In this document: positions 26,549-34,558 of the stretch, one piece after another
Numbering within the stretch: the first letter of the stretch is position 1
Layout of the letters: each line of letters opens with the position of its first letter
Assembly: GCA_001544595.2 (NCBI GenBank)
Contig: FCOH02000001.1
Coordinates: 434,001-498,000, forward strand
Direction: 5' to 3'
Length of the DNA stretch: 64,000 bases
From: Caballeronia peredens
GTDB taxonomy: Bacteria; Pseudomonadota; Gammaproteobacteria; Burkholderiales; Burkholderiaceae
Notes under the pieces: generated by a model
What the model was told of the DNA's origin: nothing
What the model saw: the letters and a program-made list of their open reading frames with translations, nothing else
The model's database searches: none
Position numbers and translations under genes: made by a program

Positions 26549-27229
26549 TCAGTTCGGGCGCAGGAGGCTGAATACGGTCTCGAGGTTGAAGTCGAGACGT
26601 TTCTGGAGTGCTTCCTTCGAGACGAAATCGAAGCCGAAGATGACTTCGCCGGTGAAGCGATTGGTCAGGTAGTAATAGCCGAGCGCAGCAATGGTGAGGT
26701 GCAACTGGCTTGCATCGACGCCCGCCTTGAAGTCGCCGGATGCCACACCCCGGTCGAGAATCTGCTGCAGCATGTTCACGAAGCCGCGATGCAACTCGCT
26801 GAACCGTCTCGACTTTTTGACATGCCGGGCCCGATGCAGATTTTCGCTGTTCACAAGCGACATGAACTCCGGGTTCTTCAGGTAATAGTTCCAGGTGAAG
26901 GTCACGTAGGCCCGGATGGCCTCGACGGGCGGAAGATTGTCGAGGCCGAGCGATCTTTCCTCGTTGCGGATGTCGGTCCACATTTCTTCGAGGACGGTCT
27001 GGAACAACTCCTCCTTGCCCTTGAAGTACTCGTAGATCATCCGCTTGTTGACGCCGGCCTTCTCGGCGATTGTCTCGATGCGCGCGCCGCCCAGGCCGAC
27101 CTTCGCAAACTCTGCCTTGGCCGCAGCGAGGATCTTGCCTTGCGTCTGAATCGGATCGCGCAGCCGCTTGGCGCGTGCGGGCTTTTCGACAGCGCGCACT
27201 TCGCTGCCCGGTTCGACTGGGGTCTGCAT
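26549..27229 (-). CDS. TetR-family transcriptional regulator
   Basis: A 226-residue repressor. The helix-turn-helix lies at about residues 29-72 (IETIAEKAGVNKRMIYEYFK). The C-terminal all-helical ligand domain resembles the TetR_C_6/YcdC-like group, with WNYYLKNPEFMSLVNSENLH typical of that group. It sits between two copies of one operator, so it probably represses both the SDR/DUF993/isomerase operon and the divergent CoA-transferase operon. Its inducer is presumably a pathway acid or CoA ester. It ends at its own terminator. Confidence 0.88.
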   Translation of the reverse strand: MQTPVEPGSEVRAVEKPARAKRLRDPIQTQGKILAAAKAEFAKVGLGGARIETIAEKAGVNKRMIYEYFKGKEELFQTVLEEMWTDIRNEERSLGLDNLPPVEAIRAYVTFTWNYYLKNPEFMSLVNSENLHRARHVKKSRRFSELHRGFVNMLQQILDRGVASGDFKAGVDASQLHLTIAALGYYYLTNRFTGEVIFGFDFVSKEALQKRLDFNLETVFSLLRPN

Positions 27230-27387
27230 ATTCGTGGGTCACATCCAAAGTTAAACGGTAACGGACAACCGCTTCGCGTCGCAATTGTGGCGTACGAGCG
27301 GCTTTTCGCGCACTCGTCATCGTAAACCCCATTTCGGCGCTTTCTCTCTTGAACGTCGCTTTTTCCTGTGACACCATGCGTCACAAG

Positions 27388-27405
27388 TAACGATACGGTT
27401 CGGTA
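27388..27405. promoter_or_regulatory. TetR-type operator, CoA-transferase operon copy
   Basis: TAACGATACGGTTCGGTA matches the 26432-26449 operator except near its right end. It is flanked on the left by TGTGAC-N7-GTCACA (27367-27385). A GTCACA/TATTAA pair spaced 18 bases could be the promoter, placing the operator inside the spacer. It ends 33 bases before the GTG start at 27439. Confidence 0.75.
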
Positions 27406-27438
27406 TTAATGAATCTCAGGATTTGCACAGGAGGCTTC

Positions 27439-28947
27439 GTGAACAAATGGAAACATGCAGAAGAGGTGGCGGCGTCGATCTTTGACGGTGCGACGATCGC
27501 CATCACCGGCTCGGGAGGCGGACTGCTCGAGCCGGACGCTATCCTCGCGGCGATCGAAGCGCGGTTTCTCGAAACCGGTCATCCGCGCAATCTGACGGTC
27601 GTACATGCGCTGGGCGTGGGCGACGGGCAGGGCAGCGGACTCGGCCGATTCGCCCACGCCGGGATGGTCAGGCGCGTGATCGGCGGGCACTGGGTCTGGT
27701 CATCGGCGATGCAAAGGCTGGCCGAAAGCGGCGAGATCGAAGGCTACAGCTTTCCGGGCGGCGTGATCGCCACCTTGTTTCGCGAAATCGGCGCGGGCCG
27801 GCCGGGCGTGATTACGCGCGTCGGGCTGAGAACGTTTGTCGATCCGCGTCTGGGCGGCGGCAAGCTGAACGACGCCACCACCGAAGATCTCGTCGAACTG
27901 ATGGAAATCGACGGCAGGGAATTCCTGCGCTACAAGCCCCTGAAGATCGACTTTTCGATCGTCATGGCGTCATCCGCCGACGACAACGGCAATCTCTCGA
28001 CCCGCCACGAACCGGCCGATCTCGACATTTACGCCGTCGCGCTGGCCGCGCACAACAGCGGCGGCAAGGTGATCGCACAAGTCAGATCGCGGCCACGTTC
28101 CTACGTGCCGGCCCGTCTGGTCCGCGTACCCGGCGTGATGGTCGACTTCACGGTCGAGACGCCGGCTCAGCGCCAATGCCACATCAGCGAATACGACGCC
28201 GCGTTGAGCGGCGAAAAGCTCGGCGAGACACCCGACGTCGAGATGCCCGACGGCATGCGCCTCATCGTGGCCGAGCGCGCCGCGCAGGAACTCGGCTCGA
28301 ATCAATCCGTGAATTTCGGCTTCGGCTTTCCGGGCGCGATCCCGGCCGTTCTGGCTTCCCAGGGCCGCGGCGACGAGTACTGGGGCTCCGTCGAACAGGG
28401 CATCCATCGGGGTTCGATGCTCGACGGCCCGATGTTCGGCACGGCGCGCAATGCGGACGCCATCGTTCCGAGCGTCGATCAGTTCGACTGGTATAGCGGC
28501 GGCGGTATCGACGTGACCTTCCTCGGCATGGGCGAATTCGACGAAGAAGGCAACGTGAACGTGTCGAAGCTCGGTTCCACGGTCGTCGGTCCGGGCGGAT
28601 TCATGGACATCGCACAGGGCGCGAAAAAGCTGGTGTTCTGCGGCGCATTCGAGGCCAAGGGCCTCCGCGTGGAACGCACAGGCGACGTGCTCGAGATCCT
28701 CTCGCCGGGATCGGTGCCGAAGGCCGTGAAGAAGGTGCGGCACGTGACGTTCAGCGGCGTGCAGGCGCGGCTCGACGGCAAAGAGGTGTTCTACATCACC
28801 GAGCGCGCAGTCTTCAGGCTCGACGCGCTCGGCGTGCGTCTCGTCGAAGTGGCGAAGGGCGTCGACATGCAGCGCGATGTGCTCTCGCGCATGGAATTCA
28901 CGCCGCTCGTCGATGAGCGCCTTCTCGAAAGCGCTGCGACTCACTAA
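27439..28947 (+). CDS. acyl-CoA:carboxylate CoA-transferase (class I, fused alpha/beta subunits)
   Basis: A 502-residue CoA-transferase with both Rossmann halves in one chain, like YdiF and propionate CoA-transferase. The catalytic Glu is predicted as Glu319 in YWGSVEQGIH, following the CoA-binding NFGFGFPGAIP. I choose GTG 27439 because AGGAGG precedes it. The in-frame ATG at 27409 would leave no ribosome site downstream of the operator. It should activate a carboxylate from acetyl- or propionyl-CoA, feeding the enoyl-CoA hydratase 17 bases downstream. Confidence 0.87.
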   Translation: MNKWKHAEEVAASIFDGATIAITGSGGGLLEPDAILAAIEARFLETGHPRNLTVVHALGVGDGQGSGLGRFAHAGMVRRVIGGHWVWSSAMQRLAESGEIEGYSFPGGVIATLFREIGAGRPGVITRVGLRTFVDPRLGGGKLNDATTEDLVELMEIDGREFLRYKPLKIDFSIVMASSADDNGNLSTRHEPADLDIYAVALAAHNSGGKVIAQVRSRPRSYVPARLVRVPGVMVDFTVETPAQRQCHISEYDAALSGEKLGETPDVEMPDGMRLIVAERAAQELGSNQSVNFGFGFPGAIPAVLASQGRGDEYWGSVEQGIHRGSMLDGPMFGTARNADAIVPSVDQFDWYSGGGIDVTFLGMGEFDEEGNVNVSKLGSTVVGPGGFMDIAQGAKKLVFCGAFEAKGLRVERTGDVLEILSPGSVPKAVKKVRHVTFSGVQARLDGKEVFYITERAVFRLDALGVRLVEVAKGVDMQRDVLSRMEFTPLVDERLLESAATH

Positions 28948-28964
28948 GGAAGAAGGGGTTCTTC

Positions 28965-29735
28965 ATGTCCGACACTGACATTCTCTACGAAGCGAAAGGT
29001 AGCATCGCCACCATTACGCTGAACCGCGTCTCGCGCCATAACGCGCTCACCTTGCAGATGCTGGGCGACATCGAACGCGCGGTGGCAGACGTCGAGCGCA
29101 ACGATGAAATCCGCGTGCTGAAGATTGAAACGGCGAGTCCGCGCTTCTTTTGCAGCGGTGCGGACATCAACGAGTGGGGCGATATCGATCCGCAGAAGAT
29201 GGGCACGCGCTTCATTCGCGAAGGCAACCGCGTGTTCCGTCGAATCGCTGAACTCGACAAGCCGACGATCGCCGTGCTGTCGGCGAGCGCGCTCGGCGGC
29301 GGCTTCGAACTCGCGCTGACATGCGACTTCCGTTATGCGAGCACGCAGGCAAAGGTCGGCTTTCCTGAAGCGTCGGTGGGCGCCATCCCCGGATGGATGG
29401 GCTGCTCGCGGCTTGCAGAACTCGTCGGCGCGACGCGCACCCGTGAGCTGATTCTTCTCGGTGAACCGATCTCCGCCGAAACCGCTTTTGCGTGGGGCGT
29501 GATCAACGCGGCCGTCGAAGCGGAACAGTTGCATAGCCGCGTCGACGCCGTCTGCGAAATGCTCGTCAAGCGATCGAGGACTTCGCTGTCCGTCGGAAAG
29601 CGGCTCATTCGCATGATGGAAACGGGCCAGCACGAATACGCTCATGAACTCGCCGCATCGGTGTGCAAGGCGTCACCCGATGCAGTCGAAGGCGTCGCGG
29701 CATTCCGCGAGAAACGCCACGCATCTTTTCGTTGA
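28965..29735 (+). CDS. enoyl-CoA hydratase/isomerase family protein
   Basis: A 256-residue crotonase-fold enzyme. The oxyanion-hole segments are visible as FCSGADINEWG (near residue 63) and ALGGGFELALTCDFRYAS (near 108). The acidic residue usual for hydratases is in FPEASVGAIPG; the second hydratase Glu region reads WMGCSRLAEL, so it may be an isomerase or a C-C hydrolase rather than a plain hydratase. It is cotranscribed between the CoA-transferase and an MFS permease. Confidence 0.85.
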   Translation: MSDTDILYEAKGSIATITLNRVSRHNALTLQMLGDIERAVADVERNDEIRVLKIETASPRFFCSGADINEWGDIDPQKMGTRFIREGNRVFRRIAELDKPTIAVLSASALGGGFELALTCDFRYASTQAKVGFPEASVGAIPGWMGCSRLAELVGATRTRELILLGEPISAETAFAWGVINAAVEAEQLHSRVDAVCEMLVKRSRTSLSVGKRLIRMMETGQHEYAHELAASVCKASPDAVEGVAAFREKRHASFR

Positions 29736-29803
29736 ATCCCAACCCGCCAGGCAGTGATGTGCCGCATCAGCGGATCAGGCATCTCAGGAGACAGGAGCCG
29801 TTC

Positions 29804-31102
29804 ATGGACCGTACAGCTATCCGGTGGCGCATTTGCGCGCTGCTTTTCTTCGCAACCACGATCAATTATCTGGACCGTCAGGTGCTCGGGCTGCTCAAGC
29901 CCGAGCTTGCCGTCACGTTCAACTGGACGGAAACGCAATACGGCTACATCGTGATGGTGTTCACGGCCTGTTATGCCATCGGCATGGTGTTGTCCGGCAA
30001 GATGGTCGACAAGTTCGGTGTCAAGATCGGCTATGGCGTGTGCGTGCTGGTGTGGAGCCTCGCCGCGTGCGGTCATGCGCTCGTGCGCAGCACGATGGGC
30101 TTCGGCGTCATGCGGGCGCTCCTCGGCATCTCCGAATCGGGCAGCTTCCCTTGCGCGGTGAAAAGCGTGTCGGAGTGGTTCCCGCGCAAGGAGCAGGCGC
30201 TTGCGGTGGGCATTCTGACCTCGGGTACCAGTATCGGCGCGGTGGCCGCGCCGGCGACAGTGCCATGGCTCGCCGCAACCTATGGCTGGGAAGCCGCGTT
30301 CTTCATCACCGGATTGACGGGCTTCATCTGGCTGGGCTTCTGGTACTTCATGTATCAGGTGCCGGCAAGACACGCGAAGATCAACGAGGCGGAGCTCGCG
30401 TACATCAGCGAGGATTCGGCGCCCGCGCCCGCCACGCAAAAGGTGAGCTGGTTCACGTTGCTCAAGCTGCGTCCGACGTGGGCATTCTTCGCGGGCAAGC
30501 TGCTGACCGACCCGATCTGGTGGTTCATGCTCTTCTGGCTTCCGTCGTACTTCAATTCGCGCTTCCACCTCGATCTGAAGAATCTCGGCCTGCCGCTGGT
30601 GATTGTGTACGTGTCGACGTCGATCGGCAGCATCGGCGGCGGCTTCATCTCGTCCAGGCTGATTCAGCGCGGCTGGTCCGTGACGAAGGCGCGGCAAATT
30701 ACCATGCTGGTCTTTGCCTTTCTCGTGATGCCGATTGCGTTCTCGCCATTCATCGAAAGCATGTGGGCGATGGTCGGTCTTCTGAGCCTCGCCGCGGCCT
30801 CGCATCAGGCGTGGTCAGCGAACCTCTTCACCACCGCATCCGACATGTTTCCGAAGGCAGCAGTCGGTTCGGTAGTCGGGATCGGCGGCTTGGCGGGCGC
30901 GTTGGGCGCGACACTGTTTCCGCTGGTCGTCGGTGCAGTGCTCGACCATTTCAAAATGCTCGGCCACATCGATGCAGGCTACAACGTGCTGTTCGTGGTC
31001 TGCGGTTCGGCCTATCTCGTCGCATGGATCGTGATGCGTGTGATCCGCTCGTCGAGCAAGCCCGTCGATATCGCGCAACTTGCGCCGACCGTTCAGGGTT
31101 GA
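29804..31102 (+). CDS. MFS permease, hexuronate/ACS-type
   Basis: A 432-residue inner-membrane carrier with the family opening FFATTINYLDRQVLGLLKPEL and conserved loop SEWFPRKEQALAVGIL. This is close to ExuT-type carriers of hexuronates and related sugar acids. The ATG at 29804 follows CAGGAG. As last gene of the CoA-transferase operon it likely brings in the sugar acid or organic acid degraded by the two TetR-linked operons. A strong terminator follows. Confidence 0.87.
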   Translation: MDRTAIRWRICALLFFATTINYLDRQVLGLLKPELAVTFNWTETQYGYIVMVFTACYAIGMVLSGKMVDKFGVKIGYGVCVLVWSLAACGHALVRSTMGFGVMRALLGISESGSFPCAVKSVSEWFPRKEQALAVGILTSGTSIGAVAAPATVPWLAATYGWEAAFFITGLTGFIWLGFWYFMYQVPARHAKINEAELAYISEDSAPAPATQKVSWFTLLKLRPTWAFFAGKLLTDPIWWFMLFWLPSYFNSRFHLDLKNLGLPLVIVYVSTSIGSIGGGFISSRLIQRGWSVTKARQITMLVFAFLVMPIAFSPFIESMWAMVGLLSLAAASHQAWSANLFTTASDMFPKAAVGSVVGIGGLAGALGATLFPLVVGAVLDHFKMLGHIDAGYNVLFVVCGSAYLVAWIVMRVIRSSSKPVDIAQLAPTVQG

Positions 31103-31154
31103 ACGCAGTTTCGATGAATGCGCCGGGCGGGATAAGAAAGGTTCATCGCCGCGG

Positions 31155-31191
31155 TCGTGCCCGGCCATCCGGGCACGAAGGCCGACTTTTT
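31155..31191 (+). terminator. Rho-independent terminator of the CoA-transferase operon
   Basis: TCGTGCCCGG pairs perfectly with CCGGGCACGA around CCAT, followed seven bases later by TTTTT. The T-run touches the stop codon of the convergent aroQ-like gene. Confidence 0.85.
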
Positions 31192-31633
31192 ATTCCTGCG
31201 CGTTCTGAGCGACCGCCGCCCGCAACGCCAGCAAATAGCTCTCGACGCCAAAGCCGCAAATCTGACCGTCGACCACTTCGGCCAACACGGAGTGATGCCG
31301 GAACGCTTCTCGCGCGTGGATGTTCGACATATGCAACTCCACGACCGGGCAGGTGAGAATTGCCAGCGCATCGCGGATGCCGTAGCTGTAATGGGTCCAC
31401 GCGCCGGCGTTGATCAGCACGGCGTCACATCGCTCCTCGAACGCACGGTGAATGCGCTCGCACATCGCCCCTTCGCTGTTCGTCTGAAACGATTCCACCT
31501 GCACGCCGAGTTCGGCGCCGAGCGCCTGCAAACGGGCGTCGATTTCAGCCAGCGTGATCGTGCCGTACTGGACCGGATCGCGCTTGCCGAACATGTTGTG
31601 ATTGATACCGTGAAGCATCAGGATGTTTTTCAT
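31190..31633 (-). CDS. aroQ: type II 3-dehydroquinate dehydratase, divergent paralogue
   Basis: A 147-residue protein of the dodecameric type II dehydroquinase fold. Arg18 and Tyr23 (FGKRDPVQYG) and the HMSNIHARE segment (101-109) match the active site. The usual LNGPNLNLLG reads LHGINHNMFG, and NPGAYTH reads NAGAWTH, so it is diverged from the housekeeping enzyme. It ends the six-gene operon behind an aroE-like gene, pointing to a catabolic role on quinate, shikimate or a related cyclic acid. Activity on 3-dehydroquinate itself is likely but not certain. Confidence 0.8.
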   Translation of the reverse strand: MKNILMLHGINHNMFGKRDPVQYGTITLAEIDARLQALGAELGVQVESFQTNSEGAMCERIHRAFEERCDAVLINAGAWTHYSYGIRDALAILTCPVVELHMSNIHAREAFRHHSVLAEVVDGQICGFGVESYLLALRAAVAQNAQE

Positions 31634-31652
31634 TGACCGCTCCTTCGCGCGT

Positions 31653-32486
31653 TTAGTCCAGTGGCACCGTGAGCCGATCGATCACGGCGCGCGTGGCGGG
31701 CCGCACGCCGCGCCACCAGTCGAAGGCTTCCGCTGCCTGCTCCACCAGCATGCCCACGCCGTCCGCGATAGCTCTCACGCCCGCGTTGCGCGCGAGGCGC
31801 AGAAAGGGTGTCAGGCGCTTTCCATAAGCAAGTTCATAGGCTGCACCTTCAGGGCTGAAGACACTCGGAGGCACGGGCGGCAGAGCGCCCGTGAGACTCG
31901 CCGATGTCGCGTTGACGACCAGATCGAAGCGTCCCATCGCTTCAAGATCGCCGTAAGCGCAAGCGGAAATGGGACCGCGTGCGCTTACTTGCGCGGCGAG
32001 CGCGCGGCCTTTGTCGATGTCGCGATTGACGAGGATCATCTCTGCCGGCCGGGCAGCGAGAAACGGCAGCAGCGCGCCCCGCACGGCGCCGCCCGCGCCG
32101 AGTATCAGAACCCGCTTGCCGGCCATCGGCAGGCCGAGATTGACCTCGATATCGCGTACGAGCCCGATGCCGTCGAAATTCTCGGCGATGATCCTGCCGT
32201 TCTCGAACTTCATCGCGTTGACGGCGCCGGCAAGCTCTGCTCGCTCGCTGCGTTCGTCGGCCATGGCGAAGGCCTTGAGCTTGAAGGGCGCCGTGATGTT
32301 CATTCCTTTACCGCCGGCCGCGGCGAACGCGCGCACGGTTTCGGCGAAGGCCTGCTCGGGTTCCGGCGGCCCCTCGATCGCCGTATAAGCCATGTCCTGT
32401 TGCGTGGCCTCTGCAAAAAGCCCATGAATCAGGGGAGATTTGGTGTGTCCGATCGGATTGCCGATCACCGCGTATGTGTCAGTCAT
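31653..32486 (-). CDS. aroE: shikimate dehydrogenase family protein, probably catabolic
   Basis: A 277-residue AroE/YdiB-type NAD(P) dehydrogenase. The substrate loop is GHTKSP (usual GHSKSP), the catalytic Lys is in NITAPFKLKAF, the Asp in AENFDGIG (usual NTDG), and the dinucleotide motif is LILGAGGAVRGAL. The Phe in place of Thr beside the catalytic Asp suggests a changed substrate pocket. It sits seven bases after the CaiB-type gene and 19 before the aroQ-like gene. It may oxidise a quinate/shikimate-like hydroxy acid. Confidence 0.8.
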   Translation of the reverse strand: MTDTYAVIGNPIGHTKSPLIHGLFAEATQQDMAYTAIEGPPEPEQAFAETVRAFAAAGGKGMNITAPFKLKAFAMADERSERAELAGAVNAMKFENGRIIAENFDGIGLVRDIEVNLGLPMAGKRVLILGAGGAVRGALLPFLAARPAEMILVNRDIDKGRALAAQVSARGPISACAYGDLEAMGRFDLVVNATSASLTGALPPVPPSVFSPEGAAYELAYGKRLTPFLRLARNAGVRAIADGVGMLVEQAAEAFDWWRGVRPATRAVIDRLTVPLD

Positions 32487-32493
32487 CGTGAAC

Positions 32494-33705
32494 TCATCGG
32501 GAATAGAGAACGCCTTCGGTCTGCATCGAGTCGATCTCGGCAGCACCGAATCCCAGCGACTGCGCGACTTCCGCGTTGTGCTGGCCGAGGTCCGGGCCGA
32601 CGTCGCGAATCGTCGTGTCGCAGTCGGAGAAGCGGAACGGCAGGTTCGGCAGGCGTAGCGTCCCGAAGCGCGGATGCTCCTGCTCGACCACCATGCCGCG
32701 CGCGACGATCTGCGGATCGGCGAGCACTTCGTCGATGCGCTGCACTTTGGCGCAAGGCACATCGACGCGGTCCAACAGTTCGAGCACTTGCGCGACCGGC
32801 CGCGCCGCGACCCACGGCTTCACGACCGACAGTATTTCCACGCGATTGGCGTTGCGCCCGTTGAGGCTGTGAAAGCGCGTGTCGCCGCCGAAGCCTGCTG
32901 GTCCGCCGTGCGCTTCGACGAGCCCGGCGAAGCGCTTCCACGCATCGTCCACCTGCGCCGCGATGACGAGATCGCCGTCGGCTGCACGGAACACGCCGTA
33001 GAGCGTCGACGTGGGCATGTCGTGGCCCGTCTGTTCGGGCAGAATGCCTTGCATCGTGTAGCACTGCACCGCGTATTCGTGCATCGACACGACCGTGTCG
33101 TAGAGCGCCATGTCGATGTGCTGGCCCCGGCCGCTCGTCACGCGACCGAGCAGCGCGGCGTTGATTGCGGCGACCGCGTGGATGCCTGTGTACATGTCGC
33201 CGAGCGAAATGCGCATCAGCGGCGGCGGCGAACCGGGCTCGCCGATCATCTGCATGATGCCGCTCTTTGCTTCGGCGATCAGGCCGAACCCCGCGCGATG
33301 TGCATCCGGCCCGGTGTGTCCATACGCGGAGATCGAGCAATAGACGAGGCGCGGATTGCGCGCCGACAGCGCTTCGTAGCCGAGGCCGAGTTTGTCGAGT
33401 GCGCCCGGCCGGTAATTTTCGATGAACACGTCCGCCGAGTCGCACAGACGCTGCATGAATTCCTTGCCGCGCGGATCCTTCATATTGACGCTCACGCCGC
33501 GCTTGCCCATGTTGAGCTGCAGGAAGTAGGCGCTTTGCTGGTCGTCGAGCACGGTGGCGTGCTGGCGCCCTGCGTCGCCGCTGCCCGGACGTTCGACCTT
33601 GATGACTTCGGCACCGAGCGCCGCGAGACAGCGTCCGACATAAGGGCCTGCAAGAAAGTGGCTGTAGTCGACGACGCGCATGCCTTCGAGAGGACGGGCC
33701 TGCAT
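32494..33705 (-). CDS. class III CoA-transferase (CaiB/BaiF family)
   Basis: A 403-residue family III CoA-transferase. The N-terminal LEGMRVVDYSHFLAGPYVGR, CoA-binding DVFIENYRPGALDKLGLGY and the catalytic Asp in ISLGDMYTGIHA match the family. It should move CoA to a carboxylic acid. The ATG at 33705 shares one base with the stop of the MaoC-type gene, so start and coupling are secure. Long in-frame upstream sequence is the MaoC gene read in another frame. Confidence 0.88.
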   Translation of the reverse strand: MQARPLEGMRVVDYSHFLAGPYVGRCLAALGAEVIKVERPGSGDAGRQHATVLDDQQSAYFLQLNMGKRGVSVNMKDPRGKEFMQRLCDSADVFIENYRPGALDKLGLGYEALSARNPRLVYCSISAYGHTGPDAHRAGFGLIAEAKSGIMQMIGEPGSPPPLMRISLGDMYTGIHAVAAINAALLGRVTSGRGQHIDMALYDTVVSMHEYAVQCYTMQGILPEQTGHDMPTSTLYGVFRAADGDLVIAAQVDDAWKRFAGLVEAHGGPAGFGGDTRFHSLNGRNANRVEILSVVKPWVAARPVAQVLELLDRVDVPCAKVQRIDEVLADPQIVARGMVVEQEHPRFGTLRLPNLPFRFSDCDTTIRDVGPDLGQHNAEVAQSLGFGAAEIDSMQTEGVLYSR

Positions 33706-34163
33706 CACACCGCTCCCGGACGGCGCGGCACCATCAGTCGATGTTCGCCGCGCTGGACGACCTGGCCGTCCTCGTTGATCAGTTCGGACGGCAGCACGAC
33801 GATGCCCCAGTCCGGACGACTTTTGCTCGCGCGCATTGCGCCGACGCGGAACTTCACATGCAGCACGTCGTTGACCTTGATCGGCAGCAGGAAGTCCCAC
33901 GTCCAGCCGAGCGACATGCCCGGCAGGAAGCGGTATTCGCTTTGCGTCTTGAGTCCGTCCGCTATCGACAAGCCGAAGAGACCATGCGCGACGATCGAAC
34001 CGAAATGGCTGGCGTTGGCATAGTCCTCGTCGACGTGCACGGGCGTGTGGTCGCCCGTGAGGTCCGCGTACGCCAGGATGCGTTCCTTCGTGACCGTGTA
34101 GGTCGGGCTCAGGCATTCATCGCCTTCGCGGGCGTCGTCCCAGTACTTCTCGATGATCGTCAT
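33705..34163 (-). CDS. MaoC-family dehydratase
   Basis: A 152-residue hot-dog-fold (R)-enoyl-CoA hydratase-like protein. The hydratase motif is seen in YADLTGDHTPVHVDEDYANA with GSIVAHGLFGLSI (Asp/His pair). It should add or remove water at a CoA ester made by the CaiB-type enzyme next to it. It starts two bases after the VOC gene and overlaps the CoA-transferase by one base. Confidence 0.86.
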   Translation of the reverse strand: MTIIEKYWDDAREGDECLSPTYTVTKERILAYADLTGDHTPVHVDEDYANASHFGSIVAHGLFGLSIADGLKTQSEYRFLPGMSLGWTWDFLLPIKVNDVLHVKFRVGAMRASKSRPDWGIVVLPSELINEDGQVVQRGEHRLMVPRRPGAV

Positions 34164-34165
34164 GT

Positions 34166-34558
34166 TCACGCCTCCGCGCGTGGGTTGATCGCCAGCGCCT
34201 GCGCGACGCATGCGGCGGGTTTCGCCTGAATCAGCTCGACTGCGAGACCGTCCGGCAGTCGCAGCCAGTTGCGTCCCTGCGGCATTTCGGCGACGCCGAA
34301 CGCCTGCGCGGCGGCGAGCGCCGCTTCCAGGTCTTCGCACATCACGCCGAGATGCGCGAGTCGTCCTTCGGGACCTTCGAAGCGCGGATCGTGGATGAAT
34401 TGCAAGCCGCCGAGCGTCCAGTACTGACGGGGCGCTTCAAGAGTCCCGTCCACTTCGCGCAAGGTCATGCCGAGCACGTCTTCGAAGAACCGAATGTGCC
34501 AGCGGATGTCCTGCACCCAGATCGCGACGTGTTCCAGATACGCTTTGGAGCCGGTCAT
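34166..34558 (-). CDS. VOC-superfamily (glyoxalase-like) protein
   Basis: A 130-residue single-unit protein with two beta-alpha-beta-beta-beta modules (YLEHVAIWVQDIRWHIRFFE and LAHLGVMCEDLEAALAAAQA). Putative metal ligands are His in EHVAIW and HLGV and Glu in VELIQ. It could be a lactoylglutathione-lyase-like, epimerase or dioxygenase member; none can be singled out. The start overlaps the PanE-like gene by four bases. Confidence 0.75.
   Translation of the reverse strand: MTGSKAYLEHVAIWVQDIRWHIRFFEDVLGMTLREVDGTLEAPRQYWTLGGLQFIHDPRFEGPEGRLAHLGVMCEDLEAALAAAQAFGVAEMPQGRNWLRLPDGLAVELIQAKPAACVAQALAINPRAEA

Noticed and set aside
27367-27385. CRP site from TGTGAC-N7-GTCACA
   Set aside because: The spacing between TGTGA and TCACA is nine bases, not the six to eight of CRP sites; noted only as an inverted repeat.
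27409-27438. ATG 27409 as CoA-transferase start
   Set aside because: It lies four bases after the TetR operator with no ribosome site; GTG 27439 has AGGAGG and keeps the whole domain.
32494-34116. Fused 540-residue CoA-transferase with a long N-terminal extension
   Set aside because: The extension is the MaoC-type gene read out of frame; the start at 33705 overlaps the MaoC stop as expected for coupling.
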